From Serilophus lunatus (lineage: Eukaryota; Chordata; Aves; Passeriformes; Eurylaimidae): a stretch of DNA of 64,000 bases. Positions 52,601 through 61,460 of this stretch are shown in pieces. Every line of letters starts with the position of its first letter. Within the stretch, counting starts at the first letter, position 1. The notes beneath the pieces were generated by a model. It had not been told where the DNA came from. It ran no database searches and saw nothing but the letters and a program-made list of their open reading frames with translations. The position numbers and the translations under genes were made by a program. The DNA lies in contig VXBA01006143.1 of NCBI GenBank assembly GCA_013399895.1, positions 104,590 through 168,589 on the forward strand, read 5' to 3'.

Positions 52601-55600
52601 TGGCACCATCTGTCTAATGTGCTTTTAATTGTGAATATTGAGGTCATATAAGTGGCTGGATGAATGAATACTGCTCTTAAGGGCTAGTCACTGTACTTAT
52701 ATGTAGTTTAAAAACTTCATTCATCCTTAAAAGGATATTTGTTAGTGAGAACACATGTTTTTACTTCCGACTTTGTAGTGATTCATATTAAGAATTATTC
52801 ATGAAAACCATCGCTTAGGCTTCTTATAATAGCAGAAATTATCCTTCATTAGATAGTGACAGTTACCATGATGAGTGTAATTATAGGAAAAGAAAAAAAA
52901 TATTCCTAGGCTAGCTATATTCCACCATGTTAAAATTATGCAAATTAGTGAGTGATAAGAATAGAAACTGAGTAGGATGGTCAGATTTTATAGATGAAAG
53001 AGGGGGATGGAACAGCACCAACATTTCTAAAAATGAACACATGTGTGCTTTATGCTCCAAGGATATTTAGTATCCACAGTAATTTTCTGCAATATTTATC
53101 ATTAGTGACCAGAATAAATTTCAGCTATATGCACTATTTGTTATAATTTTTCTTACATTCTAATTTCACACATTGTGTTTTTATAAAACTAAAATTTTGT
53201 TCTTAGCTGCCATTGAAGATTTAGGGGAAATTTTAGTAGCACTGAGGCCTCTAACTCAAAGTAAGTATTTAAACATATAAATAATCCCTGAGAACTAACC
53301 ACAAAAAAGGAGAGCAAAAGAAGTTTTTTTTTTCTACCAGATTTATAGAAAAAACATCGCACCTGTGGTTTGTGTACATGATAAGTAGTTTTAATGATAA
53401 TTAATCTTCCAAATGGTATTAAAACAAAAGTCTTAAAGGCATTGTCTATTTTGGAATACTGTGGTTTTAGATTTTCTGTGGAAGTATTTTGAAAAAGTCA
53501 AAATAAATTGAGCTTCGGCTGTCATTTTTATCACTCTAAATAGCAAAAACTCTTCATGTTAGCTATAATAATCAGATCAAATGCTATTGAGCAGGGGTTT
53601 TAAATGGTTTCCTAAAAAAAGAAATGAAACTCATCATGATACTTTGCCTTGTGGTGACTTAAAAAAGCCAAAAAACCCCACTCAGCAAATGAGATTATAA
53701 ATAAATATCGTATCAGCTTTCAAAATGAGTGATCACTGCTGTGGACTGAGCAGTTTGATATTGGTATTTAAATATTTAATGAATGAGCATCTTGATTTCT
53801 CAGCCATCAGCAGGAGTTGGCTGTGTACCATTTTTCAAACCTGCTTAGATAGAATATTATTATTTATAGAAAAATGCTGATCTTACAAGTTTCTGGCTGA
53901 AGAACTTCAAGCAATATTTACAAAAAAAAGATGCTAAAATAGCTTTCAAATTCACTAAAATAGTAATAAACTTCTGAATACATATATTCTTCCTCAAAGC
54001 AAAAGTCAGTTCTCAGACTCAAGAGTATTTAATCAGATGAATTATGGTGCCTTCTGTCTCTCTTACTGTGGTTGTAAATATAGTTTAGATTTTGAAAAAT
54101 GGTGAAAGTATTTGTTAAACTTCTTTCATTAGGACTTGTTTACTTTTTTGTACTAACTTGTATTAGAAATTCATGATCTTGAGGAAAAGTTGAATTGGAC
54201 TTTGTGTAACTTGGAGATTTACGTAGAAAAGGCCTTTAAAGTGATCATCAAATACATAAATGATAGCTAGGAACAGCAATAGAATAAACTGTAGTTTTCA
54301 TTCACTGCAGATAAAAGAAGTAGTGGGCTTAAATGGCAGGTGAAAGAAGTCTGATTAGCTATCAAGGCAACATTTTTGAAAAAATACTTAAATTTAAATT
54401 GAATGTGCAGGGAAGCATGATATCCATTATTGGAGTTTTCTAGAAATAAATTAGGCAATTAACTGTCAGGAATAGAATAACTACAGCTGATTCTCCTTCA
54501 TGCAAAAAACATAGAAATACTGGATAAAGTATGGAATGTCCTTTCTCAGCCCTGTCATCTGTAATTACGGTGTCCAGTTCTGGGCCCCTCAGTGTAAGAA
54601 AGATGCTGAGTTATTGGAATGTGTCCAGAGAAGGGCAACGAGGATGGTGAAGGGGCTGGAGCACAAGCCCTGTGAGGAACGGCTGAGGGAGCTGGGATTG
54701 TTCAGCCTGGAGAAGAGGAGGTTCAGGGGCGACCTTATTGTTGTCTGTAACTACCTGAAAGGAGAGTGTAGTCAGGCGGGGTTCAGTCTCTTCTCTCAGG
54801 TAACTGGTGACAGAACAAGAGGACACAGTCTCAAGCTCCATCAGGGAGGTTTAGACTTGATATTAGGAAGAAATTCTTCACACAAAGGGTGATCCACCAC
54901 TGGAATGGGCTTCCCAGGGAGGTGGTGGAGCCACTGACCCTGGAGGTGTTCAAGAATAGCTGGATGAGGCACTTGGTGCCATGATTTAGATGATGGGCTG
55001 TTAGAGTATGGGTTGGACTTGATGATCTCTAAGGTCTCCTCCAACCTTGTTGATACTGTGATACTGTAATTTTTATGTAAGCAATCTGTGCAAGTAATAT
55101 GAAATGGTATTTTGGAAGCCAAGTAGAAAAAATCCTTAAAAGAGAAGCATAGACATAGTTTTAAAAGACTTTGGGCAGGAATTGTAGTTACTACCTGCAT
55201 TTGTTATACAGCTATAGTCACAGAACAGCTAAATGCTTTTAATTTAGATCTTTTTCTGTTAAGGATAACAGTATAAATGCTGCTCACAAAAAAGCTCCCT
55301 GCAGAATTTGTATTTTAATACTTCTAATACTGTTTAATGTTACATTCTATTTTGATACTTTTAATAACTGTTTCTTATAGAGCTGTTTATTACTTCTAAA
55401 CAGGATGTTTTGGATGTTTATGAAATGTATGTTTTAATTTGAGGTGTCTCTTTGTTTTAGTTCTGCCAAACATTTGGGGCACTGATGGTGAATTTACAAT
55501 TCCAGAGCAAAAGCAAATAGAAAACAATGAGGAACTAGCCAGCTCTTATGAAAGGAAATTGATTGAGGTAAAGTTTGTACTGCACACAATTTTTGGAATT

Positions 55601-58600
55601 GCAATTCTAATATAACATTTTTTCCCCAGTAATGTAAAAGATAAGTCTAAATTTTTTTTCCTTCAAAAATATAAAAAAGTAAGATTTTATTTTCATGCTT
55701 CTGTGGTTGAAATTTCTTTATTCAACTTGAAAGCATATTTAAAGCAATTCAGATAATTAAAAGTACTTTTCCTAACAGGAATACATTTTTATGCTTTTGT
55801 ATTAAAGTGAAGGTTTAAATAAATAAACAAGGTCCTCAAGGTTGTAACTGGTGGTGGTGAACTGGAAAGCATCACAGACCATAGGTTTCAGGTTTTTTTC
55901 AGGTAAGTTACATTACATAATTAGAGTCATTGCTGTGCTGGCACTTGAGCTTCATTTAAAATGAGGACATACTTAAATCTGTAGCTTTTTCTGTGCTTTC
56001 ATGCTGATCTCTGATTACCAGACCATGTGTCATTTTTATATTGCTTACTGAATATTGCAGTATGGAAATGAATGATGGAAGCTGCTAGTTCTGTTAATAT
56101 GGCCAGGTTAGAAAAAGTTCTTAGCGCAGGATTTGCTTTTAAGACTAATGTAAAATTCATTAAAGTAAGAAAAAATAGATAGGGTTTCATCCTAAATTTA
56201 AATACAAATTATTTTTGAGACAAAAGTAATGAAATTTAATATCTAATACCCATATCTCCTATTAAATATTAAAAGAACATTTTTATAAAAAGTAAAACAA
56301 TTCTCTATGTCTATCTCTTGACCAAAATACTCTGAAATTGGCTACCCACATTAACTGATTAACATGAAGATGACTAGAAATGCAGGTCATGCATCAAAGA
56401 GATTAATACAGTTCTTCTCAAACACATTCATACTTGGTTATCCTTTTCTCATAGGACCCTGTGAAACTAATTCTCTCCCTAATGCATATGTTTGCTTGAG
56501 TTCTTCTGCCTCCTTTCCTCTGTTCTGTACCTATCAAAAGAATGTCTTAATTAAGAGCACAGGTAAAATCTCTTTCAGCTTTGAAAGCCTCCTTAGTTCT
56601 ACCAAGTTTGTTCTGCATGCTCAGGGGTTTGTTGCTGACACTTCTGAGTGAAACTATTCCTGAGCCGGGCTGGTGCTGGTGCCCAACAATCAATTGTGCT
56701 GCCTCTTCTATCCAGACTGCCCACCTCAATACAAATACAGAGATGTAGTTTTGTCTGGCCAGGGAAATGTGGCACAAAGATAGACTTAAAAAGATTTTTG
56801 TACATCTTATTTTGATTTTGCTGGATACTCCCCTTTTCACTGGCCATGCCAGAGAGAGTAGTGTTTTTCCTGTTCAGTTTGTTAGTGCTCTTCTGTAAAT
56901 CAATATTAATCTCAGTAAACACTGGTAATACTGTAAACAACTGACAAAGACTGGGAAATAATAAAACCTGAATAAGTAGTTCATCTAACGTGCACAGCTC
57001 CCACCGTAATTTGAGCTGAAAGCTACAGCCTATTTTCTACCTGTTGATTTTGATGAAAGGTGACTTGTGCATACCTTATGTAGCTGTAGTAAAAAAAACC
57101 CAGACAAACAAAAATCCACTCTACAAAAAAAAAATAAAGCCATTCCAAAACCCCCAAACAAAACAACCCTATTCTTAAATAGTCTTTCAGTCTGCCTTGG
57201 ATCAAATAACTTGTTTGCAGAGGGAAATGTAATGAATTTAGCTGCAAATTATATTAAAAAACATCTTGGATTCCACTAAAACAACCTTTAAAAAAATACT
57301 AATTTTTTTATTGTTGCAGGTTCTTAAATGTCTCTCTACTCTAAAACTGTGTTCTTCCAATATAGATTGTGTTATACAGATGCTTAGTGAAACATTCCTG
57401 GCCTTTTTTAAGATAACAGCTTAGTCCTTTGCTGTGAAGCATGAAGTGATATTTTACCTTTGTCATTTCTCAGGATACTGCTCCAAATGTGTAACTGCAG
57501 TGCTGTGAGGCAGCAGGAGGAGATATAGGTTTGCTTTTGATACCAGGGCTTTGTTAGTGTGGAGTCTCAAGCATTTTACCTCATTTCCCCTTTGTGAAAA
57601 AAGATTTGGACTCTTTAAGCATGTTTTCTGGTAGGGTCAGGAACAAGTTTGAGTGAGCATCTGTCCAAGAGAAACTCAGCTTATTTCTATTTTAATTTTT
57701 TGCTTCAAACATATTATTATGGGGAAAAAACAACTGTGAACATGATTGAAGTCCCTGTAGGTAAATTTATTGCTTAAGCACGTGATGGCATAAAATATAA
57801 CTGAAAAGATATAATTATAAGGAGACCTCTTTATTATTTTTAGTAGACTTTGATGCAGGAAAAATTAAAGGAACATAAATTAATGCTGTTATTCAGAAGT
57901 ATACCTGGTGACTCCTTTTGGTTTACTGTGATGGGAATGCAGTTTTCTTTGACAAGAAGAAGTACTGAAGTAACTTACTTACTGATAAATGATACCTGGC
58001 TATTTGCCCTTTTGATAATACATAACAAGTGATTTGCTGTTTTATTTGCTGTTGAAATTTCCTTTTTGTATTTACCTTTGCTAGGGACACTTACAAATTT
58101 TTGTATTTCTTCTAGTGCTTTGAGAGAGTTGTTGAATTTCCATGTTAATTGAGTCTGAAAGTAGAAAGTTATTTCAAGGACATCCAAATTAGACAAGGAG
58201 AGAAGAGTCACATTATATCAGATAGCCTGAATTAGTTTGATAGCCTGATAGAGACAGGTACTGAAAAATCAAACATGATTTCAAATAGTAAATTACTGAG
58301 TTTTGTATCCATTCATAAATTTGCATATTGATTTTGATAACCAGTGAAACAGCTGCGAGTATTACGATTTTTCTCTGTGCATTTCAAACTGGTATTCTCT
58401 ATCTTTTTGATGTGAAATGGAAGGAAATTCTGCCTCCCAGCTCAGGCTCTGTGTAATTAACAGTGATCTGTTAATATTATCCAGAATCAGACGCAGACTT
58501 CTGATGTTCTTAAATGTTACACCTCTCACTTTAAATTGGAGTTAGTGGTTAAGTGGTTGAACTAGTATGTAAAACATTATTAATGGCATTGTATTAGTAT

Positions 58601-61460
58601 TTTCTGTAGTATAAAGTTGGCTTAGCTTAGTTCCTTTTTGCATATGTGTTATACTGATGAATTACTGGGTTTGAAGGACTCCCTCTAATATAAAAGAAAT
58701 TGGAAAAGAATATTTGAAGTTCACCTTGGGAAATTTTTATTTTTAATCAGTGATGTCAGATCCTGGCTTGTCAAATTGAAGCTGTGTTTTTCTATTTGCT
58801 TTGATTATGTGAAGGATACAGGTTGTGTGGAGCAAAGCACAAAATTAAAAGTGAACACTAAATTAAACTGAATTCAACTGCTTTGTTTTGGGGAACTTCC
58901 CTGGGGAGGGAGAAGGCAGAGTAATTCAAGAAAAGGAGAGCATGAAACAAAGATAGTAATGAACTGCCTCCAGAAGGAAAACTATGAACTCTTAAAAGAG
59001 TTGGCAGTAGTCCAAGTCCTTGTGATATTGTTGAAGGTACTGGATTGAAATTCATCTTATTCAGCTGTGTTTCATATTGTTGCCCCAGTGCCTCTAGAGC
59101 TTTAGTTGATGACAGGAGGAGGCATTTGAAGAGTTGCTGTAACTGAAGAACATGTTTAACAATACTGTTGTGGTGGCCTGCTGTGCCCACTGGAGGGGCC
59201 AACCAGTGACTGCTGCTTTTGTCTAACTACTGTATATTTTGTCCTTGTCATTCATCCAGCCCCTGTCACTCTCAGAAACATCCTGCATCACTTGATGCTT
59301 TCTTAACTCAAAAATGGAGAGCACAGACACAGCCAGACTTCGTGTCCAGAGGGGCCACATGTGAGGCCTTGCTGTTCTGTGCCCAAGGCAAACTGGTGTT
59401 TGGGCTCCTTTGACCCCTCACAGATTTGCCTGGGATGAGTGGACTTCTAACTCCAATCCTGTTAAAACTCCGAGTAAAGTAAGAGTGCAGAATACATCAC
59501 TTATGAATTATTGACAAAGTTTAATTCACTTTGTGCATTTTGCATTACTCCCAGTTCAAAATATTGTGAATAGTTTGTGTGTGTTGAGGACTGTGTTCAA
59601 TTAAACTGAGAACAAAAGTTAATGCTGTTTTATTAGAATCAGTTGTCATAGGATCTCCCCTGATAGGAGTAAAATTTGACATAGAATTGTATTTTGTGCT
59701 ATTGAATTCAATATCAGAAGCACATTTCAAGGCATGAGTCAAAATTATAATGGTCTCTGTTCTTAATGGTCAGATCAAACTAATGCATTAGCAATGAGAT
59801 GCACTACTGGGAGAGTATGGCATAATAAAACAAAATATAATTAAAATTTGATATACATGTAACAAATTACAAAGGGTTTTTTTTTCCAGTTTAGAATACA
59901 ATTACCTCTTGGCTTTGCTTTTCAGGTAGCTGAAATGCATGGGGAGCTGATTGAATTCAATGAGAGGCTGCACCGTGCTCTGATGGCAAAGGAAGCTCTT
60001 GTGTCCCAGATGAGACAAGAACTAATTGATTTGAGAGGGCCGGTGAGTGTTTGTTTATAGCAGTGTAGGACAAACAGCAGTCTGGAATAAACTTAAACAC
60101 ATTACTCAGGATGAAATATATATTAGCTTATAAGAAATAACAGATCTGTCAAGAACACATTACTTGGTATTTTTGGTAGTGTTTGATTCTTGTTTCTTGA
60201 CATAACTACAAACAAATTCTAACATGAAGGACTCACAAGGGTGATATGTTCACAGTCCTTTTTGTTTTTCTTTTATTGATTCACAGTAATATTTTTTATT
60301 GGCATTTATAAAATTGAATGTTGAATCATAATTTCCTTATAATATCATGCTTTCTTAATTGAGAACATAATAACCAGTGTGTGGGAATTATTTCTGTTTT
60401 GTAAATATAGGTCCCTGGAGATTTGAGTCAAACATCTGAAGATCAGAGTTTGTCAGATTTTGAAATGTAAGTTTCATAATTCAGGAATTTTTCTCTTCCT
60501 ACTCTCTTTATGGGAAAGAAGAGTAAGCAAACAGATTGAGTAATTTGCTTTTCCTTTGTTATTTCCAATAACTGAATTCTTAGCTGTGGTGTTCCATTGT
60601 TAAAAGGTATGGACAGTCCATGCCCTAGTATAGTTTTTAACAACAATTGAATGCAAGGAAGATTCTCTCTTTGCTTTGTAATTGCACAAGGTCTTGGTAT
60701 TCTACACTGACAAGTTACTGTTTTTATTGCTTTGGGTTTGGTGGATACTGGTTGCTATTGATCACATGATGGACTTTCTCATTTTTACAGAAAAACTCCT
60801 GATCAATGCTTACAAACAGTACTACAAAAAAACCCTCATCCAAACCCACAAACAGCCTAGCTGGTCATCTCAGATTCTAGTTTCGTAGTTTTGGGATTTT
60901 GTCTTTATTAGTCAAACTAATCCAGCTTTTTATGGACGAGGGAGTGAAAATGTAGCTAATATCTTTGAATCATAGTATTTGGGAGATGAATGACAAGGAG
61001 TGGATGGAAATGGCTTCTTCATTATTGTGCAGCTGAGTTTTGTGGACCAAAATGTTGAATTTGTTGAAATGAATAATGTTTGTTTCATGTGTATAATCAA
61101 ATGTTGTCAAGTGCATGCTGTGGAGAAAGAAATGAAACCTAGAAAACCTGCAGAAGGAATTGTTTCTGTGTTGTATTTCAGCTGGGTTAATTCTAGGGAA
61201 CACTTTAAATACAGCACATAAATTTCAGGCAGAACTCCAATTTTTCTGGTACTTCATTTGAAATATTAAGTTGCTTTGTTGATCACTTTTATAATTACCT
61301 CAGTCATTTGACATAGTTAATGTAATTCATATACATAAATATGGTTCCCTATTTTAAGTTTTTCTCTCTCCTCCTCAGATCAAATCGTGCTCTTATTAAT
61401 GTTTGGATTCCCTCAGTCTTTCTGCGTGGGAAAGCTGCTAATGCATTCCATGTTTATCAG
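16470..61460 (+). CDS. SNX29: SNX29 (sorting nexin 29), exons 1-19, 3' end beyond window
   Basis: Sorting nexin with an N-terminal RUN domain, a central coiled coil and a C-terminal PX domain. RUN domains usually bind small GTPases and PX domains bind phosphoinositides on endosomes (family knowledge); the cargo of SNX29 is not known to me. Nineteen exons with canonical gt/ag borders and compatible phases give 2,094 nt, 698 codons, without a stop. Residues about 36-180 are RUN (for example the SRGLALTAAAIKQAAGF and EPVFWYYVKEVLN blocks). Residues 194-226 hold three 11-residue repeats, about 252-275 a basic then acidic linker, 468-556 and 600-652 coiled coil, and 671 onward the start of PX. The protein matches human SNX29 nearly block for block, apart from one 18-residue exon (exon 15). 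The start ATG has an A at -3 (CACCATGA). The remaining PX exons were not found between 61,461 and 64,000, so they lie to the right. Confidence 0.97.
16477..21798 (+). other. SNX29: SNX29 intron 1
   Basis: A 5.3-kb intron. Its first 140 bases belong to the CpG island and include one undetermined base at 16550. The rest is AT-rich. A 215-codon open frame at 16816-17463 has no recognisable domain. An AT-rich patch lies at 20560-20690 and a 24-bp palindrome at 21529-21552. Confidence 0.75.
21529..21552. repeat. Perfect 24-bp palindrome (11-bp arms)
   Basis: AGAGTCTTACT, then AA, then the exact reverse complement AGTAAGACTCT. It lies in intron 1 about 250 bases before exon 2. A single short palindrome of this size can occur by chance in 64 kb, so no role is assigned. 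Confidence 0.9.
21799..21863 (+). CDS. SNX29: SNX29 exon 2
   Basis: Residues 3-24, SQNNDTKRQFLLERLLDAVK and the following Q. Acceptor ttttcag|GT, donor CAG|gtgaga, phase 1 in and phase 0 out. Confidence 0.95.
21864..22745 (+). other. SNX29: SNX29 intron 2
   Basis: AT-rich 882-base intron. No repeat or RNA gene recognised. Confidence 0.75.
22746..22798 (+). CDS. SNX29: SNX29 exon 3
   Basis: Residues 25-41 (CQIRFGGRKEIASDSDS) with codon 42 split. Start of the RUN region. Acceptor ttgcag|TGT, donor AG|gtaaaa. Confidence 0.95.
22799..23216 (+). other. SNX29: SNX29 intron 3
   Basis: Short 418-base intron with nothing recognised. Confidence 0.75.
23217..23341 (+). CDS. SNX29: SNX29 exon 4 (RUN domain)
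   Basis: Residues 42-83, including CLCAQFEAVLQHGLRRSRG and LALTAAAIKQAAGFSSKTET. Acceptor ttgcag|AGTG, donor ACAG|gtaagt, phase 2 in and 1 out. Confidence 0.96.
23342..25706 (+). other. SNX29: SNX29 intron 4
   Basis: A 2.4-kb T-rich intron. Small open frames near 24006-24972 are unsupported. No named repeat. Confidence 0.7.
25707..25887 (+). CDS. SNX29: SNX29 exon 5 (RUN domain)
   Basis: Residues 84-143, the most conserved part of the RUN domain: EPVFWYYVKEVLNRHELQRF, then the GRGRAWLRCALNEHSLERY block. Acceptor ttgcag|AG, donor TCAG|gtactg, phase 1 in and 2 out. Confidence 0.97.
25888..27365 (+). other. SNX29: SNX29 intron 5
   Basis: A 1.5-kb intron containing a short antisense CR1 fragment at about 26935-27010. 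Otherwise nothing recognised. Confidence 0.75.
26935..27010 (-). mobile_element. Short CR1 LINE fragment, antisense
   Basis: The stretch 'accatgtagtccagcccacc' then 'caggga' and 'caccttccacca' is the complement of the CR1 3' region commonly scattered in bird genomes. It is under 80 bp and diverged. Confidence 0.75.
27366..27436 (+). CDS. SNX29: SNX29 exon 6 (RUN domain)
   Basis: Residues 144-167, SVFYEDWSFMMDEERSSMIP plus TMAA. Acceptor attacag|TG, donor GCTG|gtaaga, phase 2 in and 1 out. Confidence 0.96.
27437..28272 (+). other. SNX29: SNX29 intron 6
   Basis: An 836-base AT-rich intron with nothing recognised. Confidence 0.75.
28273..28521 (+). CDS. SNX29: SNX29 exon 7 (end of RUN, hendecad repeats)
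   Basis: Residues 168-250. It begins GLNSILFAINIDNKDLNGQS, which closes the RUN domain. Three 11-residue repeats follow at residues 194-226 (SDLLKESTQNV, TSLLKESTQGV, SSLLREITASS; nucleotides 28350-28448), then a linker ending near NVSA. Acceptor ctgaag|GT, donor GCTG|gtaagc, symmetric phase 1. Confidence 0.96.
28522..29818 (+). other. SNX29: SNX29 intron 7
   Basis: A 1.3-kb AT-rich intron with nothing recognised. Confidence 0.75.
29819..30188 (+). CDS. SNX29: SNX29 exon 8 (charged linker)
   Basis: Residues 251-373, the longest exon. A lysine-rich stretch (KERKKKKRVTNIISF) is followed by acidic DEEEDEQN, serine-rich sequence and a second acidic block (KSIDDEDADEDELYG). The region is probably disordered. 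The basic stretch resembles a nuclear-localisation or acidic-lipid-binding motif, which is inference. Acceptor actag|AT, donor GAAAA|gtaagt, phase 1 in and 2 out. Confidence 0.96.
30189..30857 (+). other. SNX29: SNX29 intron 8
   Basis: A 669-base AT-rich intron with nothing recognised. Confidence 0.75.
30858..30976 (+). CDS. SNX29: SNX29 exon 9
   Basis: Residues 374-413, including SWTPLQVLNDDSDVLFPVSA and VGSYSQT, a short conserved island within the linker. Acceptor atctag|GA, donor ACAG|gtgggt, phase 2 in and 1 out. Confidence 0.95.
31440..31490 (-). mobile_element. Short CR1 LINE 3' fragment, antisense
   Basis: 'gaatagtttgggttgggagg' followed by 'gatcttttag' is the complement of a CR1 3' terminus. 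Only about 50 bp remain recognisable. Confidence 0.7.
31655..31765 (+). mobile_element. Old CR1-like LINE fragment, sense
   Basis: 'cagtattgtgtgcaatttgg', then 'ggtactgcactccaaaa' and 'gatgtgaaccagttaaa', correspond to the CR1 segment that precedes the 'gagggagctggg' block, in a diverged, AT-rich version like that of ancient amniote CR1 copies. Confidence 0.72.
34157..34235 (+). CDS. SNX29: SNX29 exon 10
   Basis: Residues 414-439, DNLENGEGPDHVHPVELVPR and RSDLPYR across the next junction. It is the least conserved exon, in the disordered linker. Acceptor cctttag|AT is weak (interrupted pyrimidine tract); donor ACAG|gtacgt. Phase 1 in and 2 out. Confidence 0.9.
34236..34744 (+). other. SNX29: SNX29 intron 10 with poly-T run
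   Basis: A 509-base intron with a run of 24 T at 34554-34577. Nothing else recognised. Confidence 0.75.
34745..34827 (+). CDS. SNX29: SNX29 exon 11
   Basis: Residues 440-467, including LSSMLPSATVPESMTI just before the coiled coil. Acceptor gactag|AG, donor ATTA|gtaagt, phase 2 in and 1 out. Confidence 0.94.
36045..36109 (+). other. Exon-like element in intron 11 (would truncate)
   Basis: Sixty-five bases sit between a strong pyrimidine tract ending in CTGTAG and a donor AG|gtaagc. Read in phase 1 from exon 11 the frame meets TAG as the final codon (36107-36109). It would act as a poison exon if used. Confidence 0.25.
39004..39052 (+). other. Exon-like element in intron 11
   Basis: A good acceptor (TTTGTTTGCCTTCAG) and donor (CGAAA|gtaaga) flank 49 bases. 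Read in phase from exon 11 they give TDWSDVLLKFFKTHKRK. Spliced on to exon 12 the next codons read AAA TGA; left unspliced they read AAG TAA. Both end the protein after the same residue. An AATAAA lies at 39268-39273. It may be an alternative terminal or poison exon, or chance. Confidence 0.35.
39747..39768. repeat. (TG)11 microsatellite
   Basis: An uninterrupted TG run in intron 11. Confidence 0.95.
42426..42489 (+). CDS. SNX29: SNX29 exon 12 (coiled coil starts)
   Basis: Residues 468-488, NELRQAIVAMMNRKDELEEQ plus N. Acceptor ctttag|AT, donor ATAG|gtagtt (a non-consensus but usable donor). Phase 1 in and 2 out. Confidence 0.95.
42490..43584 (+). other. SNX29: SNX29 intron 12
   Basis: A 1.1-kb T-rich intron with nothing recognised. 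Confidence 0.75.
43585..43713 (+). CDS. SNX29: SNX29 exon 13 (coiled coil)
   Basis: Residues 489-531: SLRNLLDGEMEHSAALRQEM then WRRKVAEQEERHATKVQALA, with regular hydrophobic spacing typical of a coiled coil. Acceptor ctgcag|AT, donor CACG|gtaaga, phase 2 in and out. Confidence 0.97.
43714..51359 (+). other. SNX29: SNX29 intron 13
   Basis: A 7.6-kb intron, the longest in the window. It contains an antisense CR1 fragment at 44886-45440 and a T-rich tract at 46925-46957. A mildly GC-rich piece at 48340-48620 could not be assigned. No gene recognised. Confidence 0.7.
44886..45440 (-). mobile_element. CR1 LINE fragment, antisense, with RT remnant
   Basis: Read on the minus strand this contains LGPMLFNTFISDVD, a degenerate form of the reverse transcriptase segment GPVLFNIFI..D of CR1. 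The sequence 3' of it in CR1 follows: complements of 'caggactctgcatttcctct' near 45148, 'cagttctccagcctgtccta' near 45195 and 'ggtgtgctgcaggctcatgg' near 45029. The YADD-type catalytic block is not recoverable (KFADD is replaced), and the frame is broken, so the copy is dead. Confidence 0.88.
51360..51442 (+). CDS. SNX29: SNX29 exon 14 (coiled coil)
   Basis: Residues 532-559, ENEVLKVQLKKYVGAVQMLR then REGQTVE. Acceptor caatag|AG, donor GAAG|gtaagg, phase 2 in and 1 out. Confidence 0.96.
51443..53206 (+). other. SNX29: SNX29 intron 14
   Basis: A 1.8-kb AT-rich intron with nothing recognised. Confidence 0.75.
53207..53260 (+). CDS. SNX29: SNX29 exon 15 (candidate cassette exon)
   Basis: Fifty-four bases, phase 1 on both sides, encoding AIEDLGEILVALRPLTQ after a junction alanine (residues 560-577). 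The acceptor (tgttcttag|CT) and donor (CAAA|gtaagt) are both good. Skipping it leaves the frame intact and joins VE directly to VLPNIWG, which, from memory, is closer to the common human form. Its coding status rests on the open frame and splice sites only. Confidence 0.75.
53261..55460 (+). other. SNX29: SNX29 intron 15
   Basis: A 2.2-kb intron containing the CR1 3' end at 54560-55070, in the same orientation as the gene. Confidence 0.8.
54560..55070 (+). mobile_element. CR1 LINE 3' end, sense, well preserved
   Basis: A clear CR1 tail: 'tgtccagttctgggcccctc' near 54570, 'gagggagctgggattgttca' near 54686, 'gatattaggaagaaattctt' near 54858, 'ttcccagggaggtggtggag' near 54911, and a terminus of the tandem octamer GATACTGT at about 55051-55067. 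It is less diverged than the copy at 4845-5385, so probably younger. It is 5'-truncated. Confidence 0.96.
55461..55567 (+). CDS. SNX29: SNX29 exon 16
   Basis: Residues 578-613: LPNIWGTDGEFTIPEQKQIE, then ELASSYERKLIE. Acceptor gttttag|TT, donor GAG|gtaaag, phase 1 in and 0 out. Confidence 0.96.
55568..59925 (+). other. SNX29: SNX29 intron 16
   Basis: A 4.4-kb AT-rich intron. Open frames up to about 115 codons occur on both strands without domains. No repeat recognised. Confidence 0.7.
59926..60042 (+). CDS. SNX29: SNX29 exon 17
   Basis: Residues 614-652: VAEMHGELIEFNERLHRALM then KEALVSQMRQELIDLRGP, helical and probably coiled coil, leading to the PX domain. Phase 0 on both sides (117 nt). 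Confidence 0.97.
60043..60410 (+). other. SNX29: SNX29 intron 17
   Basis: A 368-base AT-rich intron with nothing recognised. Confidence 0.75.
60411..60466 (+). CDS. SNX29: SNX29 exon 18
   Basis: Residues 653-670, VPGDLSQTSEDQSLSDFE with the next codon split. Acceptor aatatag|GT, donor AAAT|gtaagt, phase 0 in and 2 out. Confidence 0.96.
60467..61378 (+). other. SNX29: SNX29 intron 18
   Basis: A 912-base AT-rich intron with nothing recognised. Confidence 0.75.
61379..61460 (+). CDS. SNX29: SNX29 exon 19 (PX domain begins)
   Basis: Residues 671-698: ISNRALINVWIPSVFLRGKA then ANAFHVYQ, the first strands of the PX domain. The arginine and lysine residues that grip phosphoinositide lie in later exons, outside the window. 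Acceptor cctcag|AT, donor CAG|gtaagt, phase 2 in and 0 out. Confidence 0.96.
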
